Source: an uncultured Candidatus Saccharibacteria bacterium
GTDB lineage: Bacteria > Patescibacteriota > Saccharimonadia > Saccharimonadales > Saccharimonadaceae
DNA length: 64,000 bases
Direction of reading: 5' to 3'
Assembly (NCBI GenBank): GCA_938036825.1
Contig: CALHWD010000018.1
Coordinates: 1 to 64,000, forward strand
Position numbers and translations under genes: made by a program. Below the pieces are notes generated by a model. The model ran no database searches. It saw only the letters and a list, made by a program, of their open reading frames with translations, and was not told the origin of the DNA. Positions 1 through 8,682 of the stretch are shown one piece after another. The first letter of the stretch is position 1; the number at the start of each line of letters is the position of its first letter.

Positions 1-10
1 ACGAGCACGA

Positions 11-45
11 ACAAACCCTCGGCAGCCGAATTGCTACCGAGGGTT
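11..45 (-). terminator. Terminator after tRNA-Ser
   Basis: An 8-bp stem (accctcgg/ccgagggt) with an inner agc/gct extension lies just downstream of tRNA-Ser on the minus strand and is followed by a short T-rich run (tttgtt). It fits a Rho-independent terminator of a single-gene tRNA transcript. Confidence 0.7.
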
Positions 46-60
46 CGAGTAAGCACGAAA

Positions 61-149
61 TGGCGGAGAGAGTGGGATTCGAACCCACGGTAGGGGATGC
101 CTACGCCGGTTTTCAAGACCGGTACCTTCAACCACTCGGTCATCTCTCC
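61..149 (-). tRNA. tRNA-Ser (anticodon TGA)
   Basis: The minus strand gives an 89-nt tRNA with a 7-bp acceptor stem (GGAGAGA/TCTCTCC), discriminator G and encoded CCA. It has a T-loop GGTTCGAATCC, a long variable arm typical of type II tRNAs, and anticodon TGA in the loop CTTGAAAA. A TATAAT box lies 10 nt before the 5' end and a hairpin terminator follows, so it is probably transcribed alone. Serine identity rests on the anticodon and the long variable arm. Confidence 0.97.
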
Positions 150-159
150 AGTCTCGCTT

Positions 160-165
160 ATTATA
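160..165 (-). promoter_or_regulatory. -10 box of tRNA-Ser
   Basis: TATAAT on the minus strand with a TGC extended element just upstream (tgcTATAAT). It lies 10 nt before the mature tRNA 5' end. Confidence 0.7.
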
Positions 166-299
166 GCATGAGATGAGGCAAGGCAAAAGATGGGGGTGAC
201 CAACTTTTGTGTAAGCCCTGGATATTATCCTTATCCCCCTTGTTCTGCAAAGCCGAAACATTGCTTCTTCTCTACAATGTGGGCCAACACCACAACGGC

Positions 300-980
300 T
301 TATCCAAATGGCTGATGAGCCACCACCACTGCAATAACCTGCCGGGCACCGGCAGTGCGAAGGCGACGCGCGGCATAGCGAATCGTTGCTCCCGTTGTAG
401 AAATATCATCAATAAGGCAATAGGTGACCTCTGATGGCAATGTACGCGAGCAGGTAAATGCCTGGCGGGCTTGCTGCTGGCGCTGGGTACGGCTACTCCC
501 TAGCTGCACACTGTGCTGAGCGCGTGTGAGGACTGGCTGGCAGGGCAGGCCACGCAGCCGGGCAAAGGCTTGGGCCAGCAACCGGCAGTGGTCATACCCA
601 CGCTGGCGCTGATGGGCTGGAATGGTTGGGATGGGCACAATGATGGTATCCGCTGGTAGCGGCGGCGTGACGGCGTCGAGCAAGTCTGCAAGGGTGTGCT
701 GAGCCGCTTGGGCACGCTCAAACTTATAGCGGTTTATCAGCTGCTCCAGCGCACCCTCACGCTGCAGGGCACACCAGGCAGCTGCATAGGGCAGGGTGCA
801 GGTTTGACACTGGCCAGACAGGGTAGGCTGGCCACATTCGAGGCAGCGGTAGAGTGGGTCGCGAATGATGTCGTTTTTACAATTATCACAGAGTAGTGTC
901 CCGGTGATGTTGCAACCACAACAGGTATGCGGGGCAAGGAGGGTGGCAAGGTAGGTCGGTATTGTGATTTTTACACTCAT
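300..980 (-). CDS. comF: ComF family phosphoribosyltransferase-like protein
   Basis: 226 aa, normal length for ComF/GntX. The N-terminus carries a zinc-ribbon-like set of cysteines (CCGC, CDNC, CLEC, CQTC within residues 19-62). The C-terminus has the type I phosphoribosyltransferase PRPP loop (LIDDISTTGATIR), where the two acidic residues and TTGAT bind PRPP. In naturally competent bacteria ComF acts on incoming single-stranded DNA on the cytoplasmic side; that role here is family knowledge. A TATAAT box and a GGAGAGG ribosome-binding site precede the ATG, so the start is well supported. Pilin-like genes a few kb away are compatible with DNA uptake but do not prove it. Confidence 0.9.
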   Translation of the reverse strand: MSVKITIPTYLATLLAPHTCCGCNITGTLLCDNCKNDIIRDPLYRCLECGQPTLSGQCQTCTLPYAAAWCALQREGALEQLINRYKFERAQAAQHTLADLLDAVTPPLPADTIIVPIPTIPAHQRQRGYDHCRLLAQAFARLRGLPCQPVLTRAQHSVQLGSSRTQRQQQARQAFTCSRTLPSEVTYCLIDDISTTGATIRYAARRLRTAGARQVIAVVVAHQPFG

Positions 981-996
981 GAGGCCTCTCCGGTTG

Positions 997-1002
997 ATTA
1001 TA
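997..1002 (-). promoter_or_regulatory. -10 box of comF
   Basis: TATAAT on the minus strand, 16 nt before the comF ATG. The leader contains GGAGAGG, so this is a conventional leadered promoter. Confidence 0.5.
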
Positions 1003-1086
1003 CGTCATCGATTAGCTATAATAAATCCAGACTGTTGTCGAAATGGTAATTTGTGAATTAGCAAAAGAAAGTATGTGGAGGAAACT

Positions 1087-1611
1087 ATGGCCCGGAGTCA
1101 AGATGATGATCTTTTGATCGGTGATGAGCTTGCGGCAGCATTTTTGGAGGGTGATGACTCGCTCGCACCGGCTGCGCCAACCCACCAACCGATGAATCAC
1201 GCCCAAGCAAACCCAATGCCTGCCCAGAGCCAGCAGAGCCAAGCTTCGCCGTGGGGCGAAGAGCCTGCCCAGAGCGAGGAAGACTACACTGGCCAATTGG
1301 CAGTGGACGTGTATGAGACCGAGACGCAGCTGGTGGTGAAGGCCCGCACCGCTGGAGTGAACCGCGAGGAGCTGGATGTGAAGATCAATGATGGGCTCTT
1401 GACGATCGTTGGCACGCTGAGCAGTGGTGATGACACCGTAGCTACCAAATGGCACAACCAAGAGTGCTACTGGGGTGAATTTAGCCGTACGCTGGAGCTG
1501 CCCGTAACGGTACGCGAAGATGAGACGACAGCCGTGCTAAAGGATGGCGTGCTGACCATCACCTTTGAGAAGGTTAAGCAAGAGCAGGCCAAGAAGATCC
1601 CGATTCTCTAG
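1087..1611 (+). CDS. hsp20: Small heat-shock protein, Hsp20/alpha-crystallin family
   Basis: 174 aa when started at the ATG preceded by GGAGGA; an in-frame GTG 12 nt upstream overlaps that Shine-Dalgarno and is less likely. Residues 1-70 are a polar, Gln/Pro/Ala-rich N-terminal arm. Residues about 75-165 form the alpha-crystallin domain (VDVYETETQLVVKA, then ELDVKINDGLLTIVG, then the conserved GVLTI motif). The C-terminal IPIL is the I-x-I/V motif that drives oligomerisation in this family. Predicted role: ATP-independent holdase for unfolding proteins in the cytoplasm. A strong hairpin terminator follows, so it is monocistronic. Confidence 0.95.
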   Translation: MARSQDDDLLIGDELAAAFLEGDDSLAPAAPTHQPMNHAQANPMPAQSQQSQASPWGEEPAQSEEDYTGQLAVDVYETETQLVVKARTAGVNREELDVKINDGLLTIVGTLSSGDDTVATKWHNQECYWGEFSRTLELPVTVREDETTAVLKDGVLTITFEKVKQEQAKKIPIL

Positions 1612-1639
1612 GGAAGAAAAGACAAGCTTTGAAATGATG

Positions 1640-1663
1640 ACCCCGCTGGTGCGGGGTTGTTTT
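1640..1663 (+). terminator. Terminator after hsp20
   Basis: Stem ccccgc/gcgggg with a tggt loop followed by ttgtttt, 29 nt after the hsp20 stop. Confidence 0.85.
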
Positions 1664-2185
1664 GTGCTGTGAGAAGTGGGTAATGCGAGCCTTGAGGCCT
1701 CTTATGTTCTCTATTTCATTTAGCAGAGCGTGAATATTGGTAGCAGAAGATAGATTATCATTTAGTATTAGCACTGAGAGGCTAGTGTTCTAGAGAAAGC
1801 TTTTGCAATAACTGTAGGAAAATGGTGGCGAAGATGAGGAGAAGGGTTGAGAGCTGTTGAGATTACTGATCTTAATCAGGAGGTTGTAGCTCATACAAGA
1901 GGTGGCGAAAGTAGTGGGGTGTAATGATTTTGTAAAACGGCTCTGTTAGGGTATATAGTTGAAGAAGCTAAAGAATACTAGAAACTTCCCAAAACACCTC
2001 CTGAATGGTGCGATGGCTTATTATGAGGTTTCTGAGTGTAAAGTATAATGAGCGCAGTGTGATGATGATTCTCCAGCTAGAGTGAAATGGAATAGCATGG
2101 CTAGTGCTACGCAAAAACAGTCAGTGTCAGACGCCATTAGTAATAGACAGACTTTCTTGCGTAAGTGTCGTCGAATATATCCTCA
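1664..2185. other. Gene-free stretch between hsp20 and the pilin array
   Basis: About 520 nt, AT-richer than the neighbouring genes. No reading frame with a plausible start, codon pattern or recognisable motif. It could be decayed sequence. I see no RNA gene in it. Confidence 0.6.
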
Positions 2186-2216
2186 ACAAAAAGTACCACC
2201 CTGCTGGAGGGTGGTA
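2186..2216 (-). terminator. Terminator of the pilin-like array
   Basis: Perfect 9-bp stem (taccaccct/agggtggta) with a 5-nt loop. On the minus strand it is followed by cttttttgtt-type T-rich sequence, downstream of the last pilin-like gene. Confidence 0.85.
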
Positions 2217-2248
2217 TAAGAGAGAGCCAATGAAGAAAGGTGGTTGTG

Positions 2249-2689
2249 TTATTGCCCTTGGTTGGCACCGATGTTGACGACGACGAAGTTGACGAGCGCG
2301 TAGGCGATGATTGCGACGACAAGACCAACAATGGCGTACATAATGGTGTTTTTGGCACCTTGTACGGCGTTTGAGTCACCGTTTGAGACAGTGTAGCGCA
2401 CACCACCAACCACAATCATGATGACGGCGACCGCACCAATGATAAAGAGGATCACGTTAACGATAATTTGAAAGATACCTGAACCCTCAGTACAGCCTTC
2501 TTTTTCGCTGCCAAAGAGACAACTTACTTGGTCGTTCCCCTTAGCAGAGCCAACCCCTTTCTTAAGCCCGAGACCGTTGTCGGATGCAGCTGCTGCCCCC
2601 ACGTGTGGAGCTACCAGCCCAGCAACACCTGCAGCCAGCATTGGCACGGCGAGGAGTGTAAGCATAGCTTTTTTGATATTGATTTTCAT
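2249..2689 (-). CDS. T4SS-pilin-like small membrane protein (1 of 6)
   Basis: 146 aa. An N-terminal signal-like segment (residues 5-33, ending HVGAAAA) is followed by a polar stretch with a Cys pair (CLFGSEKEGC) and two hydrophobic segments at about 75-97 and 112-140. Between them is the array signature VGGVRYTVSNGDSNAVQGAKNT. This layout matches VirB2/TrbC-like T4SS pilin proteins common in CPR genomes: a cleaved leader, a short cytoplasmic loop and a second span. AAAGGA precedes the ATG. It is the last gene of the array before a strong terminator. A pilus or secretion-conduit subunit is inferred from fold and context. Confidence 0.75.
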   Translation of the reverse strand: MKINIKKAMLTLLAVPMLAAGVAGLVAPHVGAAAASDNGLGLKKGVGSAKGNDQVSCLFGSEKEGCTEGSGIFQIIVNVILFIIGAVAVIMIVVGGVRYTVSNGDSNAVQGAKNTIMYAIVGLVVAIIAYALVNFVVVNIGANQGQ

Positions 2690-2848
2690 TGTCGTATCCT
2701 TTCTATTGGCATTAGTACCATCTTGTACTATCTGTACTATCTATATATACCAAAAAATTGCTAAAATGTTAAGAGTTAACGGAGAAAATTCCCAAAAAAG
2801 AGCCTATTTTATCACAAAATGCAAATGAAGTGGATGTGAGGACAATAC

Positions 2849-3298
2849 TTAGACGTACGTGTAGTTGGCGGTTGGGGTGGATTGATTGCCACCACTCACA
2901 AGGTTATCGACGACGAAGTTGACCATAGCATAGGCAAGAATAGCTACAACGAGGCCAATAATAGCATAGAGAATGGTATTTTTGGCACCCTGGATGCCGT
3001 TAGAGTCACCATTCGATGTGGTGTAGCGGATGCCACCAATGACGATCATAATAACCGAGACGGAGCCAAGAACAAAGAGCATCATATTAATAATACTCTT
3101 AATAGCCGTGCCAACATCAATCCTGTTCTCGTTACCACCTGCCTTGATGATACCATCCTTAACCTTACTTTGCGCAGTAGTATCTGCGAAAGTATGCAGT
3201 GGTGTGATAGCACTAGCACTCACAGAAGGGGCGACAAAGCCGACAAACAGGACTGAACAAACTCCAGCACCGAAAATTGTTTTTGCTATGATATTCAT
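2849..3298 (-). CDS. T4SS-pilin-like small membrane protein (2 of 6)
   Basis: 149 aa with AAGGAG just before the ATG. Signal-like N-terminus (residues 5-30, ending SVSASA), a polar segment without the Cys pair of its neighbour, then two membrane spans around GGIRYTTSNGDSNGIQGAKN. The two-span half is nearly identical to pilin-like gene 1, so the pair are recent duplicates; divergence is concentrated in the exported N-terminal segment. Separated from gene 1 by about 160 nt of AT-rich sequence. Confidence 0.75.
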   Translation of the reverse strand: MNIIAKTIFGAGVCSVLFVGFVAPSVSASAITPLHTFADTTAQSKVKDGIIKAGGNENRIDVGTAIKSIINMMLFVLGSVSVIMIVIGGIRYTTSNGDSNGIQGAKNTILYAIIGLVVAILAYAMVNFVVDNLVSGGNQSTPTANYTYV

Positions 3299-3317
3299 AT
3301 GATCTCCTTGGTTAAAT

Positions 3318-3761
3318 TTATAAAAGATTATCAGTTATCCAGTTAACAACACTATATGACGTGATAGCAATCACTAGTCCTGCAACTGCATAGAGAATTG
3401 TGTTACGGGCAGCTTTTACTGTCTGAGGGTCGCCCCCTGCTAGGCTAAAACGAAAACCGGCATAAACAATCATGAAGGTTGACACAGACCCAAGAATGAT
3501 AAGAGCAGTATTAATACCATTCTTAACGATTGACTCGGGGGTAACACCAGCGCCGCTTGAAGTTGCAACTTTGCAGCCATCCTCTCCGTTATTATCACTA
3601 GCATTTTTACACGCTTCATTACCATGGAGCGACTGATTGACGTTAACGTGTGCGTATGATGATGTTGACAGCAGAGTTGTGCTTGAGGCTACAGCGCTAA
3701 AGCATACACATAATACAGTGCCAAGGTAGATAAATACGTTTCTCTTTTGAAGCTGAATCAT
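3318..3761 (-). CDS. T4SS-pilin-like small membrane protein (3 of 6)
   Basis: 147 aa. Hydrophobic leader (residues 10-37), a polar region with two cysteines (ACKNASDNNGEDGCK), then two spans around YAGFRFSLAGGDPQTVKAARNT. The start ATG overlaps the preceding gene's TGA (ATGA), indicating translational coupling within one operon. The GGxxYxxxxGD loop of the other members is here AGFRFSLAGGD, keeping the spacing. Same predicted role as the other array members. Confidence 0.72.
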   Translation of the reverse strand: MIQLQKRNVFIYLGTVLCVCFSAVASSTTLLSTSSYAHVNVNQSLHGNEACKNASDNNGEDGCKVATSSGAGVTPESIVKNGINTALIILGSVSTFMIVYAGFRFSLAGGDPQTVKAARNTILYAVAGLVIAITSYSVVNWITDNLL

Positions 3762-4066
3762 GTACCGAGAACCCCGTTTATAACAGTGTTAGTGATGACG
3801 AAAGCAAGAAGAATAATAGCCAGGCCGACACATGCAGCTAATAAGGCATTTTTTGCTCGTCGAACTTGGTTGGGATCATCTTGGGAGATAACATACATAA
3901 ATCCTGCAACAATGATAGCTATAACTGCAATAATGCCACCCCATATGTAGGCTACATTGAGAATATCTTTTATGATTGAGCTGTTATGAGCACTACTGTG
4001 ATAGCCTATTTCTGATGCTCTAATCTCGCGGAGTTTGTCTGTTGTTGCAAAAAAATGTGCGAACAT
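3758..4066 (-). CDS. T4SS-pilin-like small membrane protein (4 of 6)
   Basis: 102 aa from an ATG that shares its A with the TGA of the upstream gene; an in-frame TTG one codon earlier is less likely. It lacks the long exported N-terminus of the others: about 35 polar residues are followed by two spans around VAGFMYVISQDDPNQVRRAKNA. The loop has QDDP where relatives have GDS/GSP. Shortest member of the array, and it may be an assembly or minor subunit. Stop and start overlap with neighbours on both sides. Confidence 0.7.
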   Translation of the reverse strand: MFAHFFATTDKLREIRASEIGYHSSAHNSSIIKDILNVAYIWGGIIAVIAIIVAGFMYVISQDDPNQVRRAKNALLAACVGLAIILLAFVITNTVINGVLGT

Positions 4067-4473
4067 CAAATAACCCCTGCCACCATATTAACAATTGCCG
4101 CTGCAGATATTGCGATGATGAGACCGATTAACGCATCTCTGATAGTGTTTTTTGCTTTTGCCATCGATTCCGGGCTTCCAGCACTAACGATATACATGTA
4201 GCCTCCTTTAATGATAAACCCAACCGTAACATAAGCAACAACAACCATGGCCGCTTGCAGTACATTTAGGCCGATAGTGAGAAAATAAGTTTCTGTGCCT
4301 ACCTTTTTTATATTTGCACAATCATTTTCATCCTGGAGGCCACGATACCAAGCTGGCATACCCAAGAAATTTGGAGGTGAGCAAGGCGCAGCAGCTTGTG
4401 CTGGTGCGGATGGAGTAATGATAGCCAATCCCACGATAACCATGAAAGCATATGCCATAACACGCCCTCTCAT
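4066..4473 (-). CDS. T4SS-pilin-like small membrane protein (5 of 6)
   Basis: 135 aa. Signal-like N-terminus (to about residue 28, APAQAAA), an exported segment with two cysteines (APCSPPNF and ENDCAN), then spans around IIKGGYMYIVSAGSPESMAKAKNT. The ATG overlaps the upstream TGA as ATGA. The AK-NT-I helix after the loop is the most conserved feature across the array. Confidence 0.72.
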   Translation of the reverse strand: MRGRVMAYAFMVIVGLAIITPSAPAQAAAPCSPPNFLGMPAWYRGLQDENDCANIKKVGTETYFLTIGLNVLQAAMVVVAYVTVGFIIKGGYMYIVSAGSPESMAKAKNTIRDALIGLIIAISAAAIVNMVAGVI

Positions 4474-4877
4474 GATGTGATGATACCTCCTGGTACAAGG
4501 AAATTAATTACAATGCTCATTACAGCAAAAGCTAAAATACCAACAACAACATTTGTGATAATACTCTTCGCTTTTGCGGTCTGCTGTACATCACCGCTTG
4601 CACTTGAGTAGAGAATGCCAGCATATGTTAGGCCACCTACTGCAGCAACACCAACACCAATTGTTAGCAGCTTTAAAATGCCTTTCAAGGTGTTGATAAT
4701 ATTTTCCTGACCAAGCTTATCATTGTCTTTATTTGAGACGCACCGTACATTGTCAAAATCTAACACATTACACCCACTTCCTGGTGCCGCCATTACTCTT
4801 GCTGGCGCGACAACGCTGCCAACAAAAATTGCCAGCACTGCACCAAAGCCCAAGACCAATCGTTTATATTTCATCAT
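4470..4877 (-). CDS. T4SS-pilin-like small membrane protein (6 of 6, first in operon)
   Basis: 135 aa from the first of two consecutive ATGs, preceded by AGGA five nt upstream. A longer in-frame extension to 4985 would run into the oppositely oriented VirB6-like gene and has non-membrane, low-complexity sequence. Signal peptide (residues 6-31, ending ARVMA), Cys pair (GCNVLDFDNVRC), then two spans around LTYAGILYSSASGDVQQTAKAKS. As first gene of the minus operon it lies head-to-head with the VirB6-like gene, about 140 nt away, so both may share a control region. Confidence 0.72.
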   Translation of the reverse strand: MMKYKRLVLGFGAVLAIFVGSVVAPARVMAAPGSGCNVLDFDNVRCVSNKDNDKLGQENIINTLKGILKLLTIGVGVAAVGGLTYAGILYSSASGDVQQTAKAKSIITNVVVGILAFAVMSIVINFLVPGGIITS

Positions 4878-5016
4878 ACTATTCCTACGCTGTAGTGTAT
4901 ACGATACGAGCGGTGTTGTAAAGACTGGGGCAGAGGCAGGAGAGCTGGTCGAGCTTTGAGCTGTAGGCAACAAAAACTTGACCACTGTGCTATATTATGC
5001 TAATGTCGAACAAGAC

Positions 5017-7959
5017 ATGAACAGAGCGTGGCGAGTGGTTGCGCGGGCGAGGGGTTGTCTGCGGCAATATACGGGGTGGCTGGCACTATTAGTGATGGTG
5101 CTGCTTGGGCTCGCACTCGCTGCTCCTATGCCGGTGCATGCTGCCGAGACAGCGCAGCGCCAAGGTGAGAACCTTATTTTTCGCCATAACACATTCAAAC
5201 CACACCAGGCCAGCAACGAAGAGTTGACGGCGCGTGGCCTGCCCACTGGTGTACACCTCTACGAATATACGCCAGCATCAGATCGACGCCAGACCATTAT
5301 TTTTCCAAATGGCACTGATCCGCTGCGTGCAAGAGAAGCGACATATGTAGAGTATGCTTTCGTCGAGCCAAATATATATAACAAGCTGGGTGATGCCGTT
5401 GCCATCACTGTCTCGGGACAGCAGGAGGCAGCGCCGCAAAATAACCAAAATAATGACGCCCAGGCAGGACAAAACGCCCAAAACAACGGTAATAACCAAA
5501 ACGGCCAGGCGGCAGGAAACGACAAGAACAATAATCAAGGTGATAACCAGCCCCAAGACAAATCCGCCGAGCAAACAGATAAAGATGATGGTGCCACGAC
5601 CAGTTGTAGTGGCACAGCGCTGGGTAGTATTGGCTGGATTGTCTGCCCGGTGAGTAACTTCATGGCGTGGATCACTGACCAGCTCTACCAGCAGGTGGCG
5701 CAGTACTTGGCGGTGCAGCCGCTGCAATCCAGTGGTGATGGCACACTCTTTCGCTTTTGGGCGATCATGCGCGACTTGGCCAATATCGCCTTTATCATCG
5801 TCTCGCTCATCGTAGTTTATTCGCAAGTTACCAGTGTTGGTATTAGCAATTATGGCATCAAGAAAATGTTTCCGCGCTTAGTGGTGTCGATTATTGTCGT
5901 CAATATGTCGTTTTGGCTGTGTGCGGCAGCGATTGATATTTCGAATATATTGGGCTTTCAGCTGCAGCAGCTGTTTGTCAATATTGCCTCGACGGTCAAT
6001 GGGGCGGATTATAACACGCTTAACAAAATTACGTGGCCTAATGTCATGAGTGCTCTGCTGACGGGTAGCGCTGGTGCAGTGGGTGCGGTGGTGGGGGTGA
6101 GTGCACTGGTGGGCGCGACCGATGGAGCGCTGGCGATGGCTATTCCGCTGCTGGTCGGTGTGCTGCTGGCGGTTATCATCGCTGCGGTAATTATTGCGGC
6201 GCGTCAGGCGCTCATCACCATTCTTGTCATTGTCTCGCCATTTGCTTTCTTAATGCATGTGCTGCCTAGTACAGAGAAGTATTTTGATAAGTGGAAGGAT
6301 CTCTTTATGACGATGATGCTGATGTTTCCGCTGATGTCGATATTGTTTGGCGGGTCGCGCCTGGCAGGAGTGGCTATCCTAACCAATGGTAAGGATGCGA
6401 ATAATCTCAACCTCATCATCCTTGGCTTGGCAGTGCAGGTGGTGCCACTGGTGCTGACACCCTTTGTGGTGCGGATGAGCGGCTCACTGTTAGGGCGGCT
6501 GGGCGCGATTATGAATGATCCACGGCGTGGCATTGTCGACCGAACGCGGACCTGGGCACAGCAGCGGGCAGACCTGCGCAAGTCGCGCGTGCTTGCTGGC
6601 GATGCGCAGCGCAACTGGCTGGGTAATGCGGCGCGGCGGCGGGCCCTGAAGAAGCGCGCTATTCAGCAGCGAACCGATGCCTACACCAAGCGCTTTGAAA
6701 CAATGGCCGACTTATCGGCGGTGGGGCGGAGCAATGATGAGTACAACCGCTACACCGACCTGCGTGGCAAAGAGGGGGCAGCGCGGCGCGACCGAGCCTG
6801 GAATGCGCGCCTCTTGCAGGATGATGAACTGAAGCAGCGAGCGCTCAATACCCAGCTCACCACTGATGAAGCCAAGAATGCTGCCCACAAGCTGGATGCA
6901 CTCTATGATGAGCTGAAGCTTGGCGGTGAGGTATCAGCTGGCTTGAGCCATGGTCTGGGGCGGCGCGCTTATGCAGCGGCCGAGGTGGGTGCGCTAACGG
7001 AGATCCGCAGTGCGATGGCGCAGCGCGAAGTGCGGGCGAAGATCGACCGTGAGCTTTTGGCTGATGGGGCAGTGGCCAATGCCGATGGTGTGGTGCTGCG
7101 CGATGGCGATGGTGTTGCTCTGCGCCGCCGAATGGTCGATGGTCAAACGCTGCAAGACTACGCCACAGGGGTAGGGCACAAGAACTTGATGGTAGCCGGC
7201 CAGACGGCGCGGCTGCGCAAGGAGTTTGGTGAGCATGTTGCGGCTGAAGACCAGTTGATGCGCCACTTCAAGCTCAATAGCAGCCAATGGCAAGCTATGG
7301 CCGCCACTGGCGATACTGCCATCACCCTCACCGATGCCAGTGGCAACCAGCACACCTTCCGGGCGGATAATGAATATGTGAAGGAGGCGGCCATCGAGCA
7401 CCAGTTCCGCGCCGGCTCGGCTGGCCAAAAGCGTGAGATCATCCGCGAGACTGGCCGCGAGATCGAATACGTGGCGGATGATGGCACGGTGCAGGTGCGT
7501 CAAGGGTACAACTACGATGCCCGTGCGACTGTCTCGGCCGAGGCGGTGGCCTCTGGGGTGGCGGGTGCGGTGCCGTTTGTTAATGACGTGACATATGATG
7601 CGATCTTGCGCGGCGAATACAACGGCGCAGCTGCTGAGAAGATGCACTCGCTGCGCCAAGTCTTTGAGGGGCGGCTCAAGGCAGAGAACTTCGCAGGGGC
7701 AAATGATGGCGCACTAGAGCTGATCTATAGTATCCCCGACTTGCCCGACTACCAGCAGATCAAAGACTCGTATCTTCGCACTCTTTCGCCTGAGAAACGG
7801 GCTGCCATCGAGCCGACCTTTGATCAAACCTATGCTGAGCGCCACCAAGCCCTCCGCCACGACGCCTACCGCATCCTTAACACTCCAGAGCTCCGCCGCA
7901 ACACCAACGCTGCCAACCGCGCTGTGTATGAGCGGTATGCAGAGCGACCACAGGGGTAG
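5017..7959 (+). CDS. VirB6/TrbL-like polytopic membrane protein with large cytoplasmic domain
   Basis: 980 aa from the ATG giving a clean signal peptide (residues 1-42, ending PVHAA); a TTG at 4978 is an alternative and no clear Shine-Dalgarno is visible. Order: exported domain 44-135, Asn/Gln-rich linker 138-190, then 5-7 hydrophobic spans between about 240 and 485, with an Arg/Lys-rich soluble domain from 490 to the end. This resembles VirB6/TrbL-type inner-membrane channel proteins found beside pilin arrays in CPR genomes. Head-to-head position with six pilin-like genes suggests a common surface or secretion apparatus. The soluble half is unlike anything I can name. Confidence 0.7.
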   Translation: MNRAWRVVARARGCLRQYTGWLALLVMVLLGLALAAPMPVHAAETAQRQGENLIFRHNTFKPHQASNEELTARGLPTGVHLYEYTPASDRRQTIIFPNGTDPLRAREATYVEYAFVEPNIYNKLGDAVAITVSGQQEAAPQNNQNNDAQAGQNAQNNGNNQNGQAAGNDKNNNQGDNQPQDKSAEQTDKDDGATTSCSGTALGSIGWIVCPVSNFMAWITDQLYQQVAQYLAVQPLQSSGDGTLFRFWAIMRDLANIAFIIVSLIVVYSQVTSVGISNYGIKKMFPRLVVSIIVVNMSFWLCAAAIDISNILGFQLQQLFVNIASTVNGADYNTLNKITWPNVMSALLTGSAGAVGAVVGVSALVGATDGALAMAIPLLVGVLLAVIIAAVIIAARQALITILVIVSPFAFLMHVLPSTEKYFDKWKDLFMTMMLMFPLMSILFGGSRLAGVAILTNGKDANNLNLIILGLAVQVVPLVLTPFVVRMSGSLLGRLGAIMNDPRRGIVDRTRTWAQQRADLRKSRVLAGDAQRNWLGNAARRRALKKRAIQQRTDAYTKRFETMADLSAVGRSNDEYNRYTDLRGKEGAARRDRAWNARLLQDDELKQRALNTQLTTDEAKNAAHKLDALYDELKLGGEVSAGLSHGLGRRAYAAAEVGALTEIRSAMAQREVRAKIDRELLADGAVANADGVVLRDGDGVALRRRMVDGQTLQDYATGVGHKNLMVAGQTARLRKEFGEHVAAEDQLMRHFKLNSSQWQAMAATGDTAITLTDASGNQHTFRADNEYVKEAAIEHQFRAGSAGQKREIIRETGREIEYVADDGTVQVRQGYNYDARATVSAEAVASGVAGAVPFVNDVTYDAILRGEYNGAAAEKMHSLRQVFEGRLKAENFAGANDGALELIYSIPDLPDYQQIKDSYLRTLSPEKRAAIEPTFDQTYAERHQALRHDAYRILNTPELRRNTNAANRAVYERYAERPQG

Positions 7960-7970
7960 AGTACACTAAA

Positions 7971-7993
7971 CACTCCGCAGAGTACGCGGAGTG
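7971..7993. terminator. Hairpin between convergent genes
   Basis: Stem cactccgc/gcggagtg with a 7-nt loop lies between two convergent stops. Flanking T-runs are weak on both strands, so a bidirectional terminator is likely but not certain. Confidence 0.5.
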
Positions 7994-8016
7994 CTGGATG
8001 ATTACAGTAGTGAGGG

Positions 8017-8682
8017 TTAGGCCTCTTCCTGTGCTTTTTGGGCTTTTTCTAGGTAATGCAGAGATTTTTTATATGAACAGATACTTGCGGCAAACATTGT
8101 GCCACTAATAGCTGCTCCAATAGCACCTTTTGTAGCTTGGTCGAATGAATCTTGACGTCGTTGCGAATCGAGGCTGGCAACATCTGTTGGGTCAACTGTC
8201 TCTGTTTCATTTGGTGTAACTACTGTAATATGTGAAAAAATTGACGATGACTCATCTGGCTCCCAACGCGCACCATAGCCGGTAGATAGCCTGATTCCTG
8301 CTAGGGCAACTGCCCCAAGACTACCAATAAGGACACCATTTCCAAACGCTCTTTCAAATCTGCCGAGCAGTGACGATTCTTCTGCTCTACCAAGAAGAGA
8401 CTCGATGTGTGCTTGCTTGATTATTTTCTGGACTGATGGGTCTGATTCATCACAGTCTTCATCATATTCATTGGTTGCAGCCTCTGGGCTCGCTGGTGTC
8501 TTGAAGCGGGCGGTTGATGAGGCGCATGGGTAGCTCGTCGTCTGGGCAGCGGGGAAGATGGCAGTTGGGCTGTTGTCGCCTCCGGTGTGTTTGGTATCGG
8601 CGAGGGTCGACGTGGGCAGCTCGGTTGCAAGGTCAGCCGGATTAGCCTCATATGATGCGGTATTAGCTCTTCTGCCGGGCAT
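8017..8682 (-). CDS. Hypothetical protein with two C-terminal membrane spans
   Basis: 221 aa, not recognised. Residues 1-105 are polar and Ala/Thr/Ser/Pro-rich, probably disordered. Residues 105-130 are amphipathic with an internal repeat (ESLLGRAEESSLLGRF). Hydrophobic segments follow at about 133-152 (VLIGSLGAVALAG) and 186-205 (GAIGAAISGTMFAAS), separated by a polar loop. AAGGAG precedes the ATG by 6 nt. It stands alone between convergent and same-strand neighbours. Confidence 0.7.
   Translation of the reverse strand: MPGRRANTASYEANPADLATELPTSTLADTKHTGGDNSPTAIFPAAQTTSYPCASSTARFKTPASPEAATNEYDEDCDESDPSVQKIIKQAHIESLLGRAEESSLLGRFERAFGNGVLIGSLGAVALAGIRLSTGYGARWEPDESSSIFSHITVVTPNETETVDPTDVASLDSQRRQDSFDQATKGAIGAAISGTMFAASICSYKKSLHYLEKAQKAQEEA

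Noticed and set aside
6994..7659. 221-codon minus-strand frame inside the VirB6-like gene
   Set aside because: Shadow of GC-rich coding sequence: no start context, no motifs, and the plus-strand frame is continuous.
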